Positions 7,993-17,120 of a stretch of 64,000 nt of DNA are shown one piece after another (positions within the stretch are counted from its first letter, which is position 1; each line of letters opens with the position of its first letter). The position numbers and the translations under genes were made by a program. The notes under the pieces are model-generated. The model ran no database searches. It had not been told where the DNA came from and saw only the letters and a program-made list of their open reading frames with translations. The stretch is from NCBI RefSeq assembly GCF_001708445.1, contig NZ_CP015637.1, positions 5,705,001-5,769,000 on the forward strand, given 5' to 3'. The stretch comes from Pseudomonas fluorescens. GTDB taxonomy: Bacteria > Pseudomonadota > Gammaproteobacteria > Pseudomonadales > Pseudomonadaceae.

Positions 7993-9729
7993 ATGCGCCA
8001 CGCCGGCAACGAAACCCTGGCCGCCCTCACGGCTTATAAAAGTGGCTTCTTCAACATCGGCCTGTTCTCGGCGGTGATCAACCTGCTGATGCTGGCCCCG
8101 GCGCTATACATGCTGCAGGTGTACGACCGGGTTCTGGCCTCGGGCAACCAGATGACCCTGCTCATGCTGACGCTGATGATCCTCGGCCTGTTCGGCCTGA
8201 TGGGGGCATTGGAGTGGGTGCGCAGCCAGGTGGTGATCCGCCTCGGCACGCAGATGGACATGCGCCTGAACCAGCGGGTGTACGACGCTGCGTTCGAAGC
8301 GCAACTCAAGGGCGGCATCCAGGCGGCCGGCCAGGCACTGCATGACCTGACCACCCTGCGCCAGTTCGCCACCGGGCAGGCGTTGTTCGCGTTCTTCGAC
8401 GCGCCATGGTTTCCGGTGTACCTGTTAGTGATCTTCCTGTTCCACCCTTGGCTCGGGCTGCTGGCCCTGATTGGCGCAGTGCTGCTGATCGTGCTGGCGT
8501 GGGTCAACCATCACGTCAGCCAGGTCCCGATGTCCCTGGCCAGCCAACTGTCCATCAGCGCCAGCCAGCAGGCCACGGCCAACCTGCGCAATGCCGACGC
8601 CATCGAAGCCATGGGCATGCTCGCCACCTTGCGTGCGCGTTGGTTCGGCCAGCACCAGGCCTTTCTGGCACAGCAGAACCTGGCGAGTGAAAAGACTGCG
8701 ACCGTCACCGCCTGGTCCAAGGGTGTGCGCCTGGCGTTGCAGTCGCTGGTGCTGGGCCTGGGTGCGTTACTCGCGGTGCAGGGCGATATCACGCCGGGGA
8801 TGATGATTGCCGGCTCGATCCTCATGGGCCGCGTGCTCAGCCCGATCGACCAGTTGATCGGTGTGTGGAAACAGTGGGGCTCGGCGCGCCTGGCGTTTGA
8901 TCGCTTGTCACAGATGCTGGAGGCCAACCCGGCGCGGCCCGAAAGGATGAGCCTGCCGGTGCCCAAAGGCCAACTGAGCGTCGAGCAAATCAGTGCCTGT
9001 GCTCCCGGCAGCCGTCGGCCGGCGCTGGCCAACCTTGGGTTTACTCTGGCCGCGGGTGAGGTGCTGGGGGTGATCGGGCCGTCGGGCTGCGGCAAATCCA
9101 CCCTGGCTCGAATACTGGTAGGTGCCTGGGCGCCCTTGGCCGGCAAGGTGCGGCTGGACGGTGCCGACCTGGCCCTGTGGGACAAACAGCAATTGGGCCC
9201 ACACATCGGCTACCTGCCGCAAGACATTCAACTGTTCGCCGGCAGCATCGCGGATAACATCGCACGGTTTGTCGAGGTCGACGCGGACAAAGTCCTCGCC
9301 GCCGCACAAATGGCCGGCGTCCATGAGTTGATCCTGCAACTGCCCCAGGGCTACGACACGCAGTTGGGGGAGGGCGGCGCCGGGTTGTCCGGCGGCCAGA
9401 AACAGCGTGTCGCCCTGGCGCGTGCGCTGTACGGCGTGCCCGCGCTGATCGTGCTGGATGAGCCCAACGCCAACCTCGATGAAGTGGGCGAGCAGGCTCT
9501 GCTCCAGGCCATCACCCAGCTCAAGCAACAGCGCCGCACGGTGATCCTGATCACCCACAAGCCCAATCTGCTGACCCTGACTGACCAACTGCTGATCCTC
9601 AGGGAAGGCCAGTTGCAGGCCTTCGGCCCAACCGCGCGCGTGTTGGAAGCCCGGCAGAAACCGGCTGCGGCCAAGCCGGTATCGACCATGAGCATGAGTT
9701 ACCGCCTCGGTGAAGGAAAACAGGCATGA
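7993..9729 (+). CDS. hasD: Type I secretion ABC transporter HasD
   Basis: The inner-membrane ATPase of the HasA exporter, 578 residues from ATG 7993 (a longer upstream frame is unlikely). The N-terminal half is a six-helix ABC exporter domain beginning near residue 18 ([20 protein letters not shown]), with the PrtD/HasD-type [10 protein letters not shown] segment. The nucleotide-binding domain has Walker [10 protein letters not shown] at about 362-370, signature LSGGQ at 465-469 and Walker B with Asp489 ([12 protein letters not shown]). It has no N-terminal C39 peptidase domain, as expected for substrates without a leader. Its 3' end overlaps hasE by 4 bp. Confidence 0.95.
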   Translation: MRHAGNETLAALTAYKSGFFNIGLFSAVINLLMLAPALYMLQVYDRVLASGNQMTLLMLTLMILGLFGLMGALEWVRSQVVIRLGTQMDMRLNQRVYDAAFEAQLKGGIQAAGQALHDLTTLRQFATGQALFAFFDAPWFPVYLLVIFLFHPWLGLLALIGAVLLIVLAWVNHHVSQVPMSLASQLSISASQQATANLRNADAIEAMGMLATLRARWFGQHQAFLAQQNLASEKTATVTAWSKGVRLALQSLVLGLGALLAVQGDITPGMMIAGSILMGRVLSPIDQLIGVWKQWGSARLAFDRLSQMLEANPARPERMSLPVPKGQLSVEQISACAPGSRRPALANLGFTLAAGEVLGVIGPSGCGKSTLARILVGAWAPLAGKVRLDGADLALWDKQQLGPHIGYLPQDIQLFAGSIADNIARFVEVDADKVLAAAQMAGVHELILQLPQGYDTQLGEGGAGLSGGQKQRVALARALYGVPALIVLDEPNANLDEVGEQALLQAITQLKQQRRTVILITHKPNLLTLTDQLLILREGQLQAFGPTARVLEARQKPAAAKPVSTMSMSYRLGEGKQA

Positions 9730-11051
9730 GCCAGAGCAAACCCGTGCTGATCAGTGATGCGCCGAACAATGTGCTGGCGCTGGATGACAAAAAGTATTCG
9801 CGCCTGGGCTGGCTGTTGGTGCTCGGTGGCTTTGCCGGGTTCCTCGGCTGGGCAGCGTTGGCGCCACTGGACAAGGGCGTGGCGGTGCCGGGCAAGGTCA
9901 TGGTCTCGGGCCATCGCAAGACCGTGCAGCACCCGGCCGGGGGCATCGTCGAGCGTATCGAGGTGCGCGACGGTGATGTGGTCAACGCCGGCCAGGTGCT
10001 GCTGCGCTTGAAGGAAACCCCGTTGCGCGGGCAGATGCAGTCCCTGCGCAGCCAGTACCTGGCGTCCCTGGCCAGCGAGGCGCGCTTGAGCGCCGAAAGC
10101 GAAGGTTTAGCGGTGATCAACTTCGGTCCTGAACTGCTCAACGATCCTGAGGCGGCGGGCACCCTGGACCTGCAACGGCAATTGTTCAAGAGTCGCGCCC
10201 AGGCACTGGCCACGGAGCAACAAGGCCTGCGCGAAACCATCGCCGGGGCCGAGGCGCAGTTGCGTGGCACACGGGATTCGCAAGCGAGCAAAGTCCAGCA
10301 GCGCGCGGCGTTGAATGAGCAACTGCAAGGCCTGCGCGAGTTGGCTCGTGACGGTTACATCCCGCGCAATCGCCTGCTCGACAGCGAGCGCCTGTATTCA
10401 CAGATCGACGGCGCCATCGCCGAGGACTACGGCCGTATCGGCCAATTGCAGCGCCAGGTTCTCGAACTGCGCCTGCGCATCCGCCAGCTTGGCGAAGATT
10501 TCCAGACAGACCTGCGCGGCCAGTTGGCAGAGACCCGCACCCGCAGCGACGACCTGCGCAATCGGCTGGCCTCGGCCGAGTTCGAACTGGCCAATAGCCT
10601 GGTGCGAGCGCCGGTGTCGGGCGTGGTGGTGGGGCTGGACGTGTACACCGAAGGCGGCGTCATCAAGCCCGGCCAGGCGTTGATGGATATCGTGCCTCAG
10701 GGCGAGCCCTTGCTGGTTGAAGCGCGGGTCCCGGTGCAGATGGTCGACAAAGTGCACCCGGGCTTGCCGGTGGAATTGATGTTCTCGGCGTTCAACCAAT
10801 CCACCACGCCACGGGTCGCCGGCGAGGTGACGCTGGTCTCGGCGGACCGCCAGGTCGATGAGCGCACCGACGAGCCGTATTACACGCTGCGTGCCCAGGT
10901 CAGTGCGGCGGGCGTGCAGCAACTGGACGGCGTGCAGATCCGCCCAGGCATGCCGGTGGAAACCTTCGTCAAGACTGGTGAGCGCTCAATGCTCAACTAC
11001 CTGTTCAAACCCCTGATGGATCGCACCCACATGGCCCTGGTGGAAGAATGA
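9726..11051 (+). CDS. hasE: Type I secretion membrane-fusion (adaptor) protein HasE
   Basis: A 441-residue HlyD-family adaptor linking HasD to the outer-membrane channel. One N-terminal transmembrane helix lies at about residues 29-50 ([19 protein letters not shown]). A lipoyl-like half ([23 protein letters not shown]), a long coiled-coil hairpin (about 95-280, rich in Q, E, L and R) and the second lipoyl half with beta-barrel ([32 protein letters not shown]) follow. The start overlaps the hasD stop (ATGA), and its own stop overlaps hasF in the same way, so the three exporter genes are translationally coupled. Confidence 0.94.
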   Translation: MSQSKPVLISDAPNNVLALDDKKYSRLGWLLVLGGFAGFLGWAALAPLDKGVAVPGKVMVSGHRKTVQHPAGGIVERIEVRDGDVVNAGQVLLRLKETPLRGQMQSLRSQYLASLASEARLSAESEGLAVINFGPELLNDPEAAGTLDLQRQLFKSRAQALATEQQGLRETIAGAEAQLRGTRDSQASKVQQRAALNEQLQGLRELARDGYIPRNRLLDSERLYSQIDGAIAEDYGRIGQLQRQVLELRLRIRQLGEDFQTDLRGQLAETRTRSDDLRNRLASAEFELANSLVRAPVSGVVVGLDVYTEGGVIKPGQALMDIVPQGEPLLVEARVPVQMVDKVHPGLPVELMFSAFNQSTTPRVAGEVTLVSADRQVDERTDEPYYTLRAQVSAAGVQQLDGVQIRPGMPVETFVKTGERSMLNYLFKPLMDRTHMALVEE

Positions 11052-12364
11052 AGGCGCTGTTGTTTACCCTGTGTTTCGCGTGTTCCTCGGCGGCCCAGGC
11101 CTTGGGTTTGCTGGATGCCTACGACTTGGCCCTGCGCAATGATCCGACCTTTCAGGCAGCCATTCAGGCGCGTGAAGGCGGTGAAGAAAACCGCCTGATC
11201 GGCCGAGCGGCGTTGTTGCCGAACTTGTCGTGGAGTTACAACAACTCGCGCAATGAGTCCGAAGTGACGGCGGGTGATGTCACCAGCAACCGTGACTACC
11301 GCAGTTATGCGTCGACCCTGACCTTGCAACAACCGCTGCTGGATTATGAAGCCTACGCGCGCTTTCGCCAGGGCACTGCCCAGGCCTTGATGGCCGATGA
11401 ACGCTTTCGCGGCAAGAGCCAGGAACTGGCGGTGCGGGTTCTCAACGCCTACAGCCAGGCCTTGTTGGCCCAAGAGCGCATCGAGCTGAGCCGTGCGCAG
11501 AAACGTGCGTACGCCGAGCGCCTGCAACTCAATGATCGCCTGCTCAAAGGTGGCGAAGGCACGCGCACCGATGTGCTGGAAACCCAGGCACGCCTGAGCC
11601 TGGCCCAGGCCGAAGAAATCGAATCCCTGGATGCCCAGGACAGCGCCCTGCGTGAGTTGGAAGCCATCGTCGGCCAACCGCTGCAGATCGAAGAACTGGC
11701 GCCGTTGACGCGCCAATTCGAGATCCCGCCGCTGGAACCCAACCGTTTCGAAACCTGGCGCGAACTGGCCATGGCCAACAACCCGGAGCTCCAGTCCCAG
11801 CACCATGCCTTGGACGTGGCGTCCTATGAAGTGGAGCGCAAGCGCGCCGGGCACATGCCCAAGGTCAGCCTGTACGCCACCAGCCGCCAGACCAACTCCG
11901 ACTCGGAAAGCAGCTACAACCAGAAGTACGACACCAACACGGTCGGCATCCAGGTCAGCCTGCCGCTGTTCGCTGGCGGCGGAGTATCGGCCTCTACGCG
12001 CCAGGCGGCCAATCAACTGTCCCAGGCCCAATACGAACTGGATGCGCAAACCTCGGCCACGCTGGTGGAGTTGCGTAAGCAGTTCAACCTCAATACCAGC
12101 GGCGCGGCCAAAGTGCGTGCTTATGAAATGGCGGTCAGCTCTGCCACTGCGCTGGTTACTGCGACGAAAAAAAGTGTTGCCGGCGGTGAGCGGGTCAACC
12201 TCGACGTGCTCGACGCCGAGCAACAACTGTTCACCGCTCGCCGCGACCTGGCGAATGCGCGGCATGCGTATCTGCTGGCGAGGATTCAGTTGAAGTATTA
12301 CGCGGGGGTGCTGAGCGAGCAGGATTTGCGCGCGTTGGCGCGGTATTTCCAGCCGTCGGCATGA
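11048..12364 (+). CDS. hasF: TolC-family outer-membrane channel HasF
   Basis: A 438-residue TolC-type outer-membrane efflux protein completing the HasDEF exporter. A signal peptide (about 1-18, ending AAQA) is followed by the first OEP repeat (LLDAYDLALRNDPTFQAA). A second repeat follows (ELAMANNPELQSQHHALDVA), with the helix-strand pattern VGIQVSLPLFAGGGVSA. It is the last gene of the Has operon. Being encoded with its own ABC and adaptor, it is probably dedicated, although TolC-like proteins can be shared with other exporters. Confidence 0.93.
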   Translation: MKALLFTLCFACSSAAQALGLLDAYDLALRNDPTFQAAIQAREGGEENRLIGRAALLPNLSWSYNNSRNESEVTAGDVTSNRDYRSYASTLTLQQPLLDYEAYARFRQGTAQALMADERFRGKSQELAVRVLNAYSQALLAQERIELSRAQKRAYAERLQLNDRLLKGGEGTRTDVLETQARLSLAQAEEIESLDAQDSALRELEAIVGQPLQIEELAPLTRQFEIPPLEPNRFETWRELAMANNPELQSQHHALDVASYEVERKRAGHMPKVSLYATSRQTNSDSESSYNQKYDTNTVGIQVSLPLFAGGGVSASTRQAANQLSQAQYELDAQTSATLVELRKQFNLNTSGAAKVRAYEMAVSSATALVTATKKSVAGGERVNLDVLDAEQQLFTARRDLANARHAYLLARIQLKYYAGVLSEQDLRALARYFQPSA

Positions 12365-12387
12365 GTAGGGTCTTTGCCAATACACAG

Positions 12388-12484
12388 GCCCCCGTAGGGG
12401 GCGGCTTAGCGGCGAGGGTGGTGGTTCAGTTAACACATGGGCTGACTGATGCACCGTCATCGCTGGCAAGCCAGCTCCTACAGG
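12388..12484. repeat. Degenerate REP-like pair after hasF
   Basis: A short GC-rich palindrome near CCCCCGTAGGGGGC and, about 60 bp on, a CAAGCCAGCTCCTACAGGG arm belong to the same repeat families seen elsewhere in the window, in decayed form. They lie between the convergent hasF and trmA and may mark the end of both transcripts. Confidence 0.45.
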
Positions 12485-12506
12485 GAATCTGTGGTGTCTG
12501 GCAGAT

Positions 12507-13586
12507 TTATCGCCGGGTCAGCAACACCCCGGACTCCATATGATGGGTCCATGGAAACTGATCAAACATCGCGCACTGTGTAATGCGGTGCGTGTCATGC
12601 AGTTGCGCAATGTTCGCCGCCAGCGTCTCCGGGTTGCAGGAGATGTACAGGATGTTCTCGAAACGCCGGGTCAGTTCGCAGGTGTCCGGGTCCATGCCGG
12701 CGCGGGGCGGGTCGACGAAGACGCTGCCGAATTCGTAGCTTTTCAGGTCGATGCCCTGCAAGCGACGGAACGGGCGCACTTCGTTCAGCGCTTCGGTGAG
12801 TTCTTCGGCGGAGAGGCGCACCAGGGTGACGTTATCCACCGCGTTTTCATCGAGGTTGCTCAACGCGGCATTCACCGAGGTCTTGCTGATCTCGGTAGCC
12901 AGCACTTTACGCACGCGGGTAGCCAGCGGCAGGGTGAAGTTGCCGTTGCCGCAATACAGCTCCAGCAAATCATCGGCGCGATCGCCCAGGGCTTCGTACG
13001 CCCAATTGAGCATCTTCTGGTTCACCGTGCCGTTGGGCTGGGTGAACGCACCTTCGGGTTGGCGGTAGCTGAACGTGCGGCCGCCGACGTCGAGTTTTTC
13101 CACCACGTAGTCATGGCCGATCACATCGCGCTTGCCCTTGGAGCGGCCGATGATGCTCACGTTCAGATCCGCAGCCAGTTGGTTCGCGGCCGTGTGCCAA
13201 TGCTCGTCCAGCGGGCGGTGATAGCACAGGGTGATCATCGCGTCGCCCGCCAGGGTGGTGAGGAATTCCACCTGGAACAGCTTGTGGCTCAGGGCGGCGC
13301 TGGCTTGCCAGGCGGCCTTGAGCTGGGGCATCAGCTGGTTGATGCGCTGGCTGGCGATGGGAAATTCTTCGATCAGGATCGGCGTGCGTTTGTCATCCTG
13401 GGAGAACATCGCATAGTGGCGCTCGCCACCCTCGCGCCACAGGCGAAACTCCGCGCGCAGGCGAAAGTGCTGCAGCGGCGAGTCGAAGACCTGCGGCTCG
13501 GGGGCGTCGAACGGTGCCAGCAGGTCACGCAAGCGCGTGACCTTGTCTTGCAGTTGAACGGTGTAGCGTGCGGCATCAAAAGTCAT
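12507..13586 (-). CDS. trmA: tRNA (uracil-54-C5)-methyltransferase TrmA
   Basis: A 359-residue SAM-dependent enzyme that makes ribothymidine 54 in the T-loop of tRNAs. The Rossmann-like SAM site is [16 protein letters not shown], followed by the [10 protein letters not shown] motif. The nucleophile is Cys317 in ISCNPETL and the general base is Glu351 in HHMESG; both match the spacing in E. coli TrmA (C324, E358). There is no N-terminal TRAM domain, which separates it from RlmD/RumA. Its start overlaps the stop of the upstream NCS2 permease gene by 4 bp, so the two are probably co-transcribed. Confidence 0.95.
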   Translation of the reverse strand: MTFDAARYTVQLQDKVTRLRDLLAPFDAPEPQVFDSPLQHFRLRAEFRLWREGGERHYAMFSQDDKRTPILIEEFPIASQRINQLMPQLKAAWQASAALSHKLFQVEFLTTLAGDAMITLCYHRPLDEHWHTAANQLAADLNVSIIGRSKGKRDVIGHDYVVEKLDVGGRTFSYRQPEGAFTQPNGTVNQKMLNWAYEALGDRADDLLELYCGNGNFTLPLATRVRKVLATEISKTSVNAALSNLDENAVDNVTLVRLSAEELTEALNEVRPFRRLQGIDLKSYEFGSVFVDPPRAGMDPDTCELTRRFENILYISCNPETLAANIAQLHDTHRITQCAMFDQFPWTHHMESGVLLTRR

Positions 13587-14878
13587 GCGTTGAACCAGCC
13601 CAGCTTGATCACAAACAGAATCGACAGAATCACCAGTGCCGGGTTCAGCTCACGGTAGCGGCCCGAAAGCAGCTTGATGGCGGTCCAGGCGATGAAACCG
13701 AAGGCAATGCCGTTGGCGATGGAGTAAGTGAAGGGCATCGCCAGGGCGGTAATCACCACTGGCGCTGCAACAGTAATGTCTTCCCAGTCGATTTCCGCCA
13801 GGCCCGATGTCATCAGCACCGCGACGAACAGCAGCGCCGGTGCGGTGGCGAAGGCCGGAACGCTGGCGGCCAGTGGCGAGAAGAACAGCGCCAGCAGGAA
13901 CAGGATTGCCACCACGATGGCGGTCAAGCCGGTACGGCCACCGGCACTCACGCCGGCGGCGGATTCGATGTAGCTGGTGGTGGTCGAGGTGCCGAGCAGC
14001 GAACCGGCCATCGCCGCGGTGCTGTCGGCGATCAGCGCACGGCCCATTTTCGGCATGTGGCCGTCCTTGCCCATCAGGCCGGCGCGCTTGGCCACGCCGA
14101 TCAGGGTGCCGGAGTTGTCGAACAGGTCGACGAACAGGAAGGCGAAGATCACGCTGACCAGGCCGATATCCAGCGCGCCCTTGATATCCAGCTGCAGGAA
14201 GGTCGGGGCCAGGGACGGTGGCATCGACGTTACGCCGCCAAAGGGCGTGACACCCAGCAGGATGGAGACGACGGTCACCGCCAGGATGCCGATCAGCACC
14301 GCGCCGCGCACGGCCAGGGCTTCAAGGGCCACGATCAGCACGAAACCGAGGGTGGCGAGAATCGGTGCCGGTTGTTTCAAGTCGCCCAGGCCCACCATGG
14401 TGGCCGGGTTGCTGACCACGATCCCGGCGTTGTGCAGGGCGATCAGCGCCAGGAACAGGCCGATACCGGCGGCAATCGCCGAGCGCAGGGGCAGGGGGAT
14501 GCTGTTGATGATCCATTCACGGATGCGGAAGATCGACAGCAGGAAGAACAACACCGCCGAAATAAACACCGCACCCAGCGCCACTTGCCAGGTATGGCCC
14601 ATGTGCAGGACCACGGTGTAGGTGAAGAAGGCGTTGAGGCCCATGCCCGGCGCCAGGGCGATCGGGTAGTTGGCGATCAGGCCCATGACGGTCGAACCGA
14701 TGGCGGCAGCCAGGCAGGTCGCGACGAAGACGGCGCCCTTGTCCATGCCGGTCTCGCCGAGGATGCTCGGGTTCACGAACAAGATGTAGGCCATGGCCAG
14801 GAATGTCGTGATGCCCGCGAGAATCTCGGTGCGCACGTTGGTGTTGTGTGCCTTGAGTTGAAACAGCTTTTCCAGCAT
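13583..14878 (-). CDS. NCS2-family purine permease (AzgA-like)
   Basis: A 431-residue integral membrane transporter with about 12-14 hydrophobic segments. The start [20 protein letters not shown] and the motif [15 protein letters not shown] mark the AzgA-like branch of the NCS2 family. E. coli relatives are the adenine permeases AdeP/AdeQ and the guanine/hypoxanthine permeases GhxP/GhxQ, all proton symporters. Which purine is carried cannot be read from the sequence. It is followed, with a 4-bp overlap, by trmA on the same strand. Confidence 0.88.
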   Translation of the reverse strand: MLEKLFQLKAHNTNVRTEILAGITTFLAMAYILFVNPSILGETGMDKGAVFVATCLAAAIGSTVMGLIANYPIALAPGMGLNAFFTYTVVLHMGHTWQVALGAVFISAVLFFLLSIFRIREWIINSIPLPLRSAIAAGIGLFLALIALHNAGIVVSNPATMVGLGDLKQPAPILATLGFVLIVALEALAVRGAVLIGILAVTVVSILLGVTPFGGVTSMPPSLAPTFLQLDIKGALDIGLVSVIFAFLFVDLFDNSGTLIGVAKRAGLMGKDGHMPKMGRALIADSTAAMAGSLLGTSTTTSYIESAAGVSAGGRTGLTAIVVAILFLLALFFSPLAASVPAFATAPALLFVAVLMTSGLAEIDWEDITVAAPVVITALAMPFTYSIANGIAFGFIAWTAIKLLSGRYRELNPALVILSILFVIKLGWFNA

Positions 14879-15066
14879 GCCTGCTCCCTGTGACGCTATG
14901 TTGCGTCGTTATTTGTTGACCTCTAAGTCAAAGCACAAACTGCGCCAAGCGCCTGTGGTTCCAGAGAGGATCGGAAAAAGCGGCGCATCATACCAGCAGC
15001 CGAGGCTGTGTGGCGCATGGCCTTGAGGCATACTGCGGCGACGTTCAATAGCGGGTCATCGACAGC

Positions 15067-15513
15067 ATGAAAAAAGCCAACGCGTGGAGTCTAGCCCTGA
15101 TCACTTGTCTCGGCCTGTGGTTGGGCGCGGCACCGGTGTGGGGCGCGACTGCACCGCCCTTGAGCGAGGTGCGCGTGTTCAAGGTTGAGTCGGCGGGTTG
15201 CAGCGAAACCATCCCGGAACGCGCGCAAAGTACGCAGATGTGCACGCATCGTGGGCCTACCAAGGTGTCGGTGATGGAAGTCGGCCTGGGCCACAACCCC
15301 ATGGGCCGCTTCAATGGTGCCGAGCTGAACGGGCAACGTACGCCCGTGTGCCAGGTCGGCAACATCAGCCAAGCCTGCAACGGGGCAGGCACCCTGATGG
15401 GCTACATCTATGTATTTGACCTGAATGTCGAAGCCCAAGGCTGGTTCGAATACAGCAACTCCTCGATCAACGGCCCGCAGAACACCTTGAAGACACAGCT
15501 CAATATCCGCTGA
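15067..15513 (+). CDS. Small exported DUF4879-type protein
   Basis: A 148-residue protein with a clear signal peptide (lysines at 2-3, hydrophobic core to about residue 25, ALA-type site at VWGATA). The mature part contains four cysteines (SAGCSE, QMCTHRG, PVCQVG, QACNGAG), probably two disulfides, plus a glycine/asparagine-rich core (VGLGHNPMGRFNG). The pattern resembles the DUF4879 (YolA-like) family known from Bacillus phage SPbeta and scattered Proteobacteria. The function is unknown. It stands alone between the NCS2 permease and the molybdoenzyme, so context gives no role. The family name is from memory of the motif, hence moderate confidence. Confidence 0.6.
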   Translation: MKKANAWSLALITCLGLWLGAAPVWGATAPPLSEVRVFKVESAGCSETIPERAQSTQMCTHRGPTKVSVMEVGLGHNPMGRFNGAELNGQRTPVCQVGNISQACNGAGTLMGYIYVFDLNVEAQGWFEYSNSSINGPQNTLKTQLNIR

Positions 15514-15609
15514 TCAATCAGCTTGAACGCTCAAAACCCCGGGAAGTCGTACCCCTGAGACGGCGACTTTCCTGAACGCCGCGGATGTCCACCAACCCGT
15601 GAGGTGTTT

Positions 15610-16134
15610 ATGAGCGCGACCCCCAATGGCGCGGCGACCCAACCGTTCGTCGCCCACTCGATACGCTTGACCCTGAACGGCCAGGCTCGCCAACTGGACG
15701 TGTTGCCCTGGACCACGCTGCTGGACCTGCTGCGCGAACAACTGGACCTGGTCGGCAGCAAAAAAGGCTGCGACCACGGCCAATGCGGCGCCTGCACGGT
15801 GTTGCGCGACGGCAAGCGCGTCAACGCCTGCCTGACCCTGGCCGTGATGTGCGACGGCGCCGAGCTGACCACCATCGAGGGCCTGGCCGACGGGGAGCAA
15901 CTGCACCCGATGCAGCAAGCCTTTATCACCCACGATGCCTTCCAGTGCGGTTACTGCACCCCTGGCCAGATTTGTTCCGCAGTTGGCCTGGCCAATGAAG
16001 GCCGCGCCCACGACAGCGCGCAGATCCAGGAGCTGATGAGCGGCAACCTGTGCCGTTGCGGTGCCTATACCAACATCCGCGCAGCCATCGAAGACGCACT
16101 GCCGGCCTGCCGTGCCCGGGGAGGTCAGCGATGA
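15610..16134 (+). CDS. Molybdenum hydroxylase, [2Fe-2S] subunit (PaoA/YagT-like)
   Basis: A 174-residue iron-sulphur subunit. The plant-ferredoxin-type cluster is held by Cys54, 59, 62 and 74 (GCDHGQCGACTV). The second, helical cluster is held by Cys113, 116, 148 and 150 (CGYCTPGQ, CRCGAY). ATG 15610 is chosen over GTG 15604 because GAGG lies just upstream. Unlike E. coli PaoA there is no twin-arginine signal, so the enzyme is probably cytosolic. It passes electrons from the molybdenum site to the FAD subunit encoded next, whose start overlaps its stop (ATGA). Confidence 0.9.
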   Translation: MSATPNGAATQPFVAHSIRLTLNGQARQLDVLPWTTLLDLLREQLDLVGSKKGCDHGQCGACTVLRDGKRVNACLTLAVMCDGAELTTIEGLADGEQLHPMQQAFITHDAFQCGYCTPGQICSAVGLANEGRAHDSAQIQELMSGNLCRCGAYTNIRAAIEDALPACRARGGQR

Positions 16135-17120
16135 ATCCCTTCCACTACAGCAAGCCGGCCGATGTGCATGAGGCGGTGCACCTGAGCAGCGCGGCGTCGC
16201 GCTTTATTGCCGGTGGTACCAACCTGCTCGACCTGATGAAAGAAAACATCAGCCGGCCCGAGCACCTGATCGATATCACCGGGCTGCCGCTGCACGCGGT
16301 TGAAGAAACGGCCGAGGGTGGCGTGCGGATCGGTGCGCTGGTCAGCAATGCCGACCTGGCCTGGCACCCCTTGATCGAGCAGCGCTACCCGCTGCTGTCC
16401 CAGGCCATCCTCGCCGGCGCTTCGCCGCAATTGCGCAATATGGCCAGCACCGGCGGCAACCTGTTGCAGCGCACCCGTTGCTACTACTTCTATGACGCCG
16501 CCGTGCCCTGCAATAAACGACTGCCCGGCAGCGGTTGCCCGGCGCGCACCGGGTTGAACCGCATCCATGCGATCCTCGGTGCCAGCGAGCAATGCGTGGC
16601 CACCCATCCGTCGGACATGTGCGTGGCCCTCGCCGCCCTGGCGGCGCGGGTGCATGTGCAAGGGCGTGGCGGCGCGCGCGTCATCGAGTTTGCCGACTTC
16701 CATCGCTTGCCCGGCGATACGCCGCAGCGCGACAACCTGCTGGCCGACGATGAACTGATTACCGCTATCGAGTTGCCCGCCGACCACCTGGCACGCCACA
16801 GCCACTACCTGAAAATTCGCGACCGCGCGTCGTACGCCTTTGCCCTGGTCTCCGTCGCTGCGGCCTTGGAACTGGACGGCGATCGTATCGTCGACGCCCG
16901 CCTGGCCCTGGGCGGCGTGGCCCATAAACCCTGGCGTGATCGCGCGGTGGAAACCGCGCTGATCGGCCAGGCGGTCAGCCGCGAAACCTTCAGCAACGCT
17001 GCCGACGCTTTGCTGCAAGACGCCGAGCCGCTGCAACACAACGGCTTCAAGATCAAACTGGCGCGCCGCGCAATCATTCGCGCACTGAGTGATGCCGCTG
17101 TCGCAGGAGAACGCCCATGA
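16131..17120 (+). CDS. Molybdenum hydroxylase, FAD subunit with extra FeS insertion (PaoB/YagS-like)
   Basis: A 329-residue FAD-binding subunit of the xanthine-dehydrogenase family. The FAD loop IAGGTNLLDLMKEN is near residue 27, and the second motif ASTGGNLLQRTRC is near 105. A cysteine-rich insertion (Cys117, 127, 136 and 155, also 164) matches the extra [4Fe-4S] site known in E. coli PaoB. This points to a PaoABC-type aldehyde oxidase rather than a true xanthine dehydrogenase. The gene overlaps both neighbours by 4 bp, so the three subunits are made together. Confidence 0.9.
   Translation: MNPFHYSKPADVHEAVHLSSAASRFIAGGTNLLDLMKENISRPEHLIDITGLPLHAVEETAEGGVRIGALVSNADLAWHPLIEQRYPLLSQAILAGASPQLRNMASTGGNLLQRTRCYYFYDAAVPCNKRLPGSGCPARTGLNRIHAILGASEQCVATHPSDMCVALAALAARVHVQGRGGARVIEFADFHRLPGDTPQRDNLLADDELITAIELPADHLARHSHYLKIRDRASYAFALVSVAAALELDGDRIVDARLALGGVAHKPWRDRAVETALIGQAVSRETFSNAADALLQDAEPLQHNGFKIKLARRAIIRALSDAAVAGERP

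Noticed and set aside
12540..14893. Forward frames opposite trmA and the NCS2 permease (372 and 441 codons)
   Set aside because: They are shadows. The reverse-strand genes have complete catalytic or transport motifs.
14879..15066. A purine riboswitch upstream of the NCS2 permease
   Set aside because: I looked for the conserved loops in this 188-bp gap but saw none, and such switches are rare in Pseudomonas.
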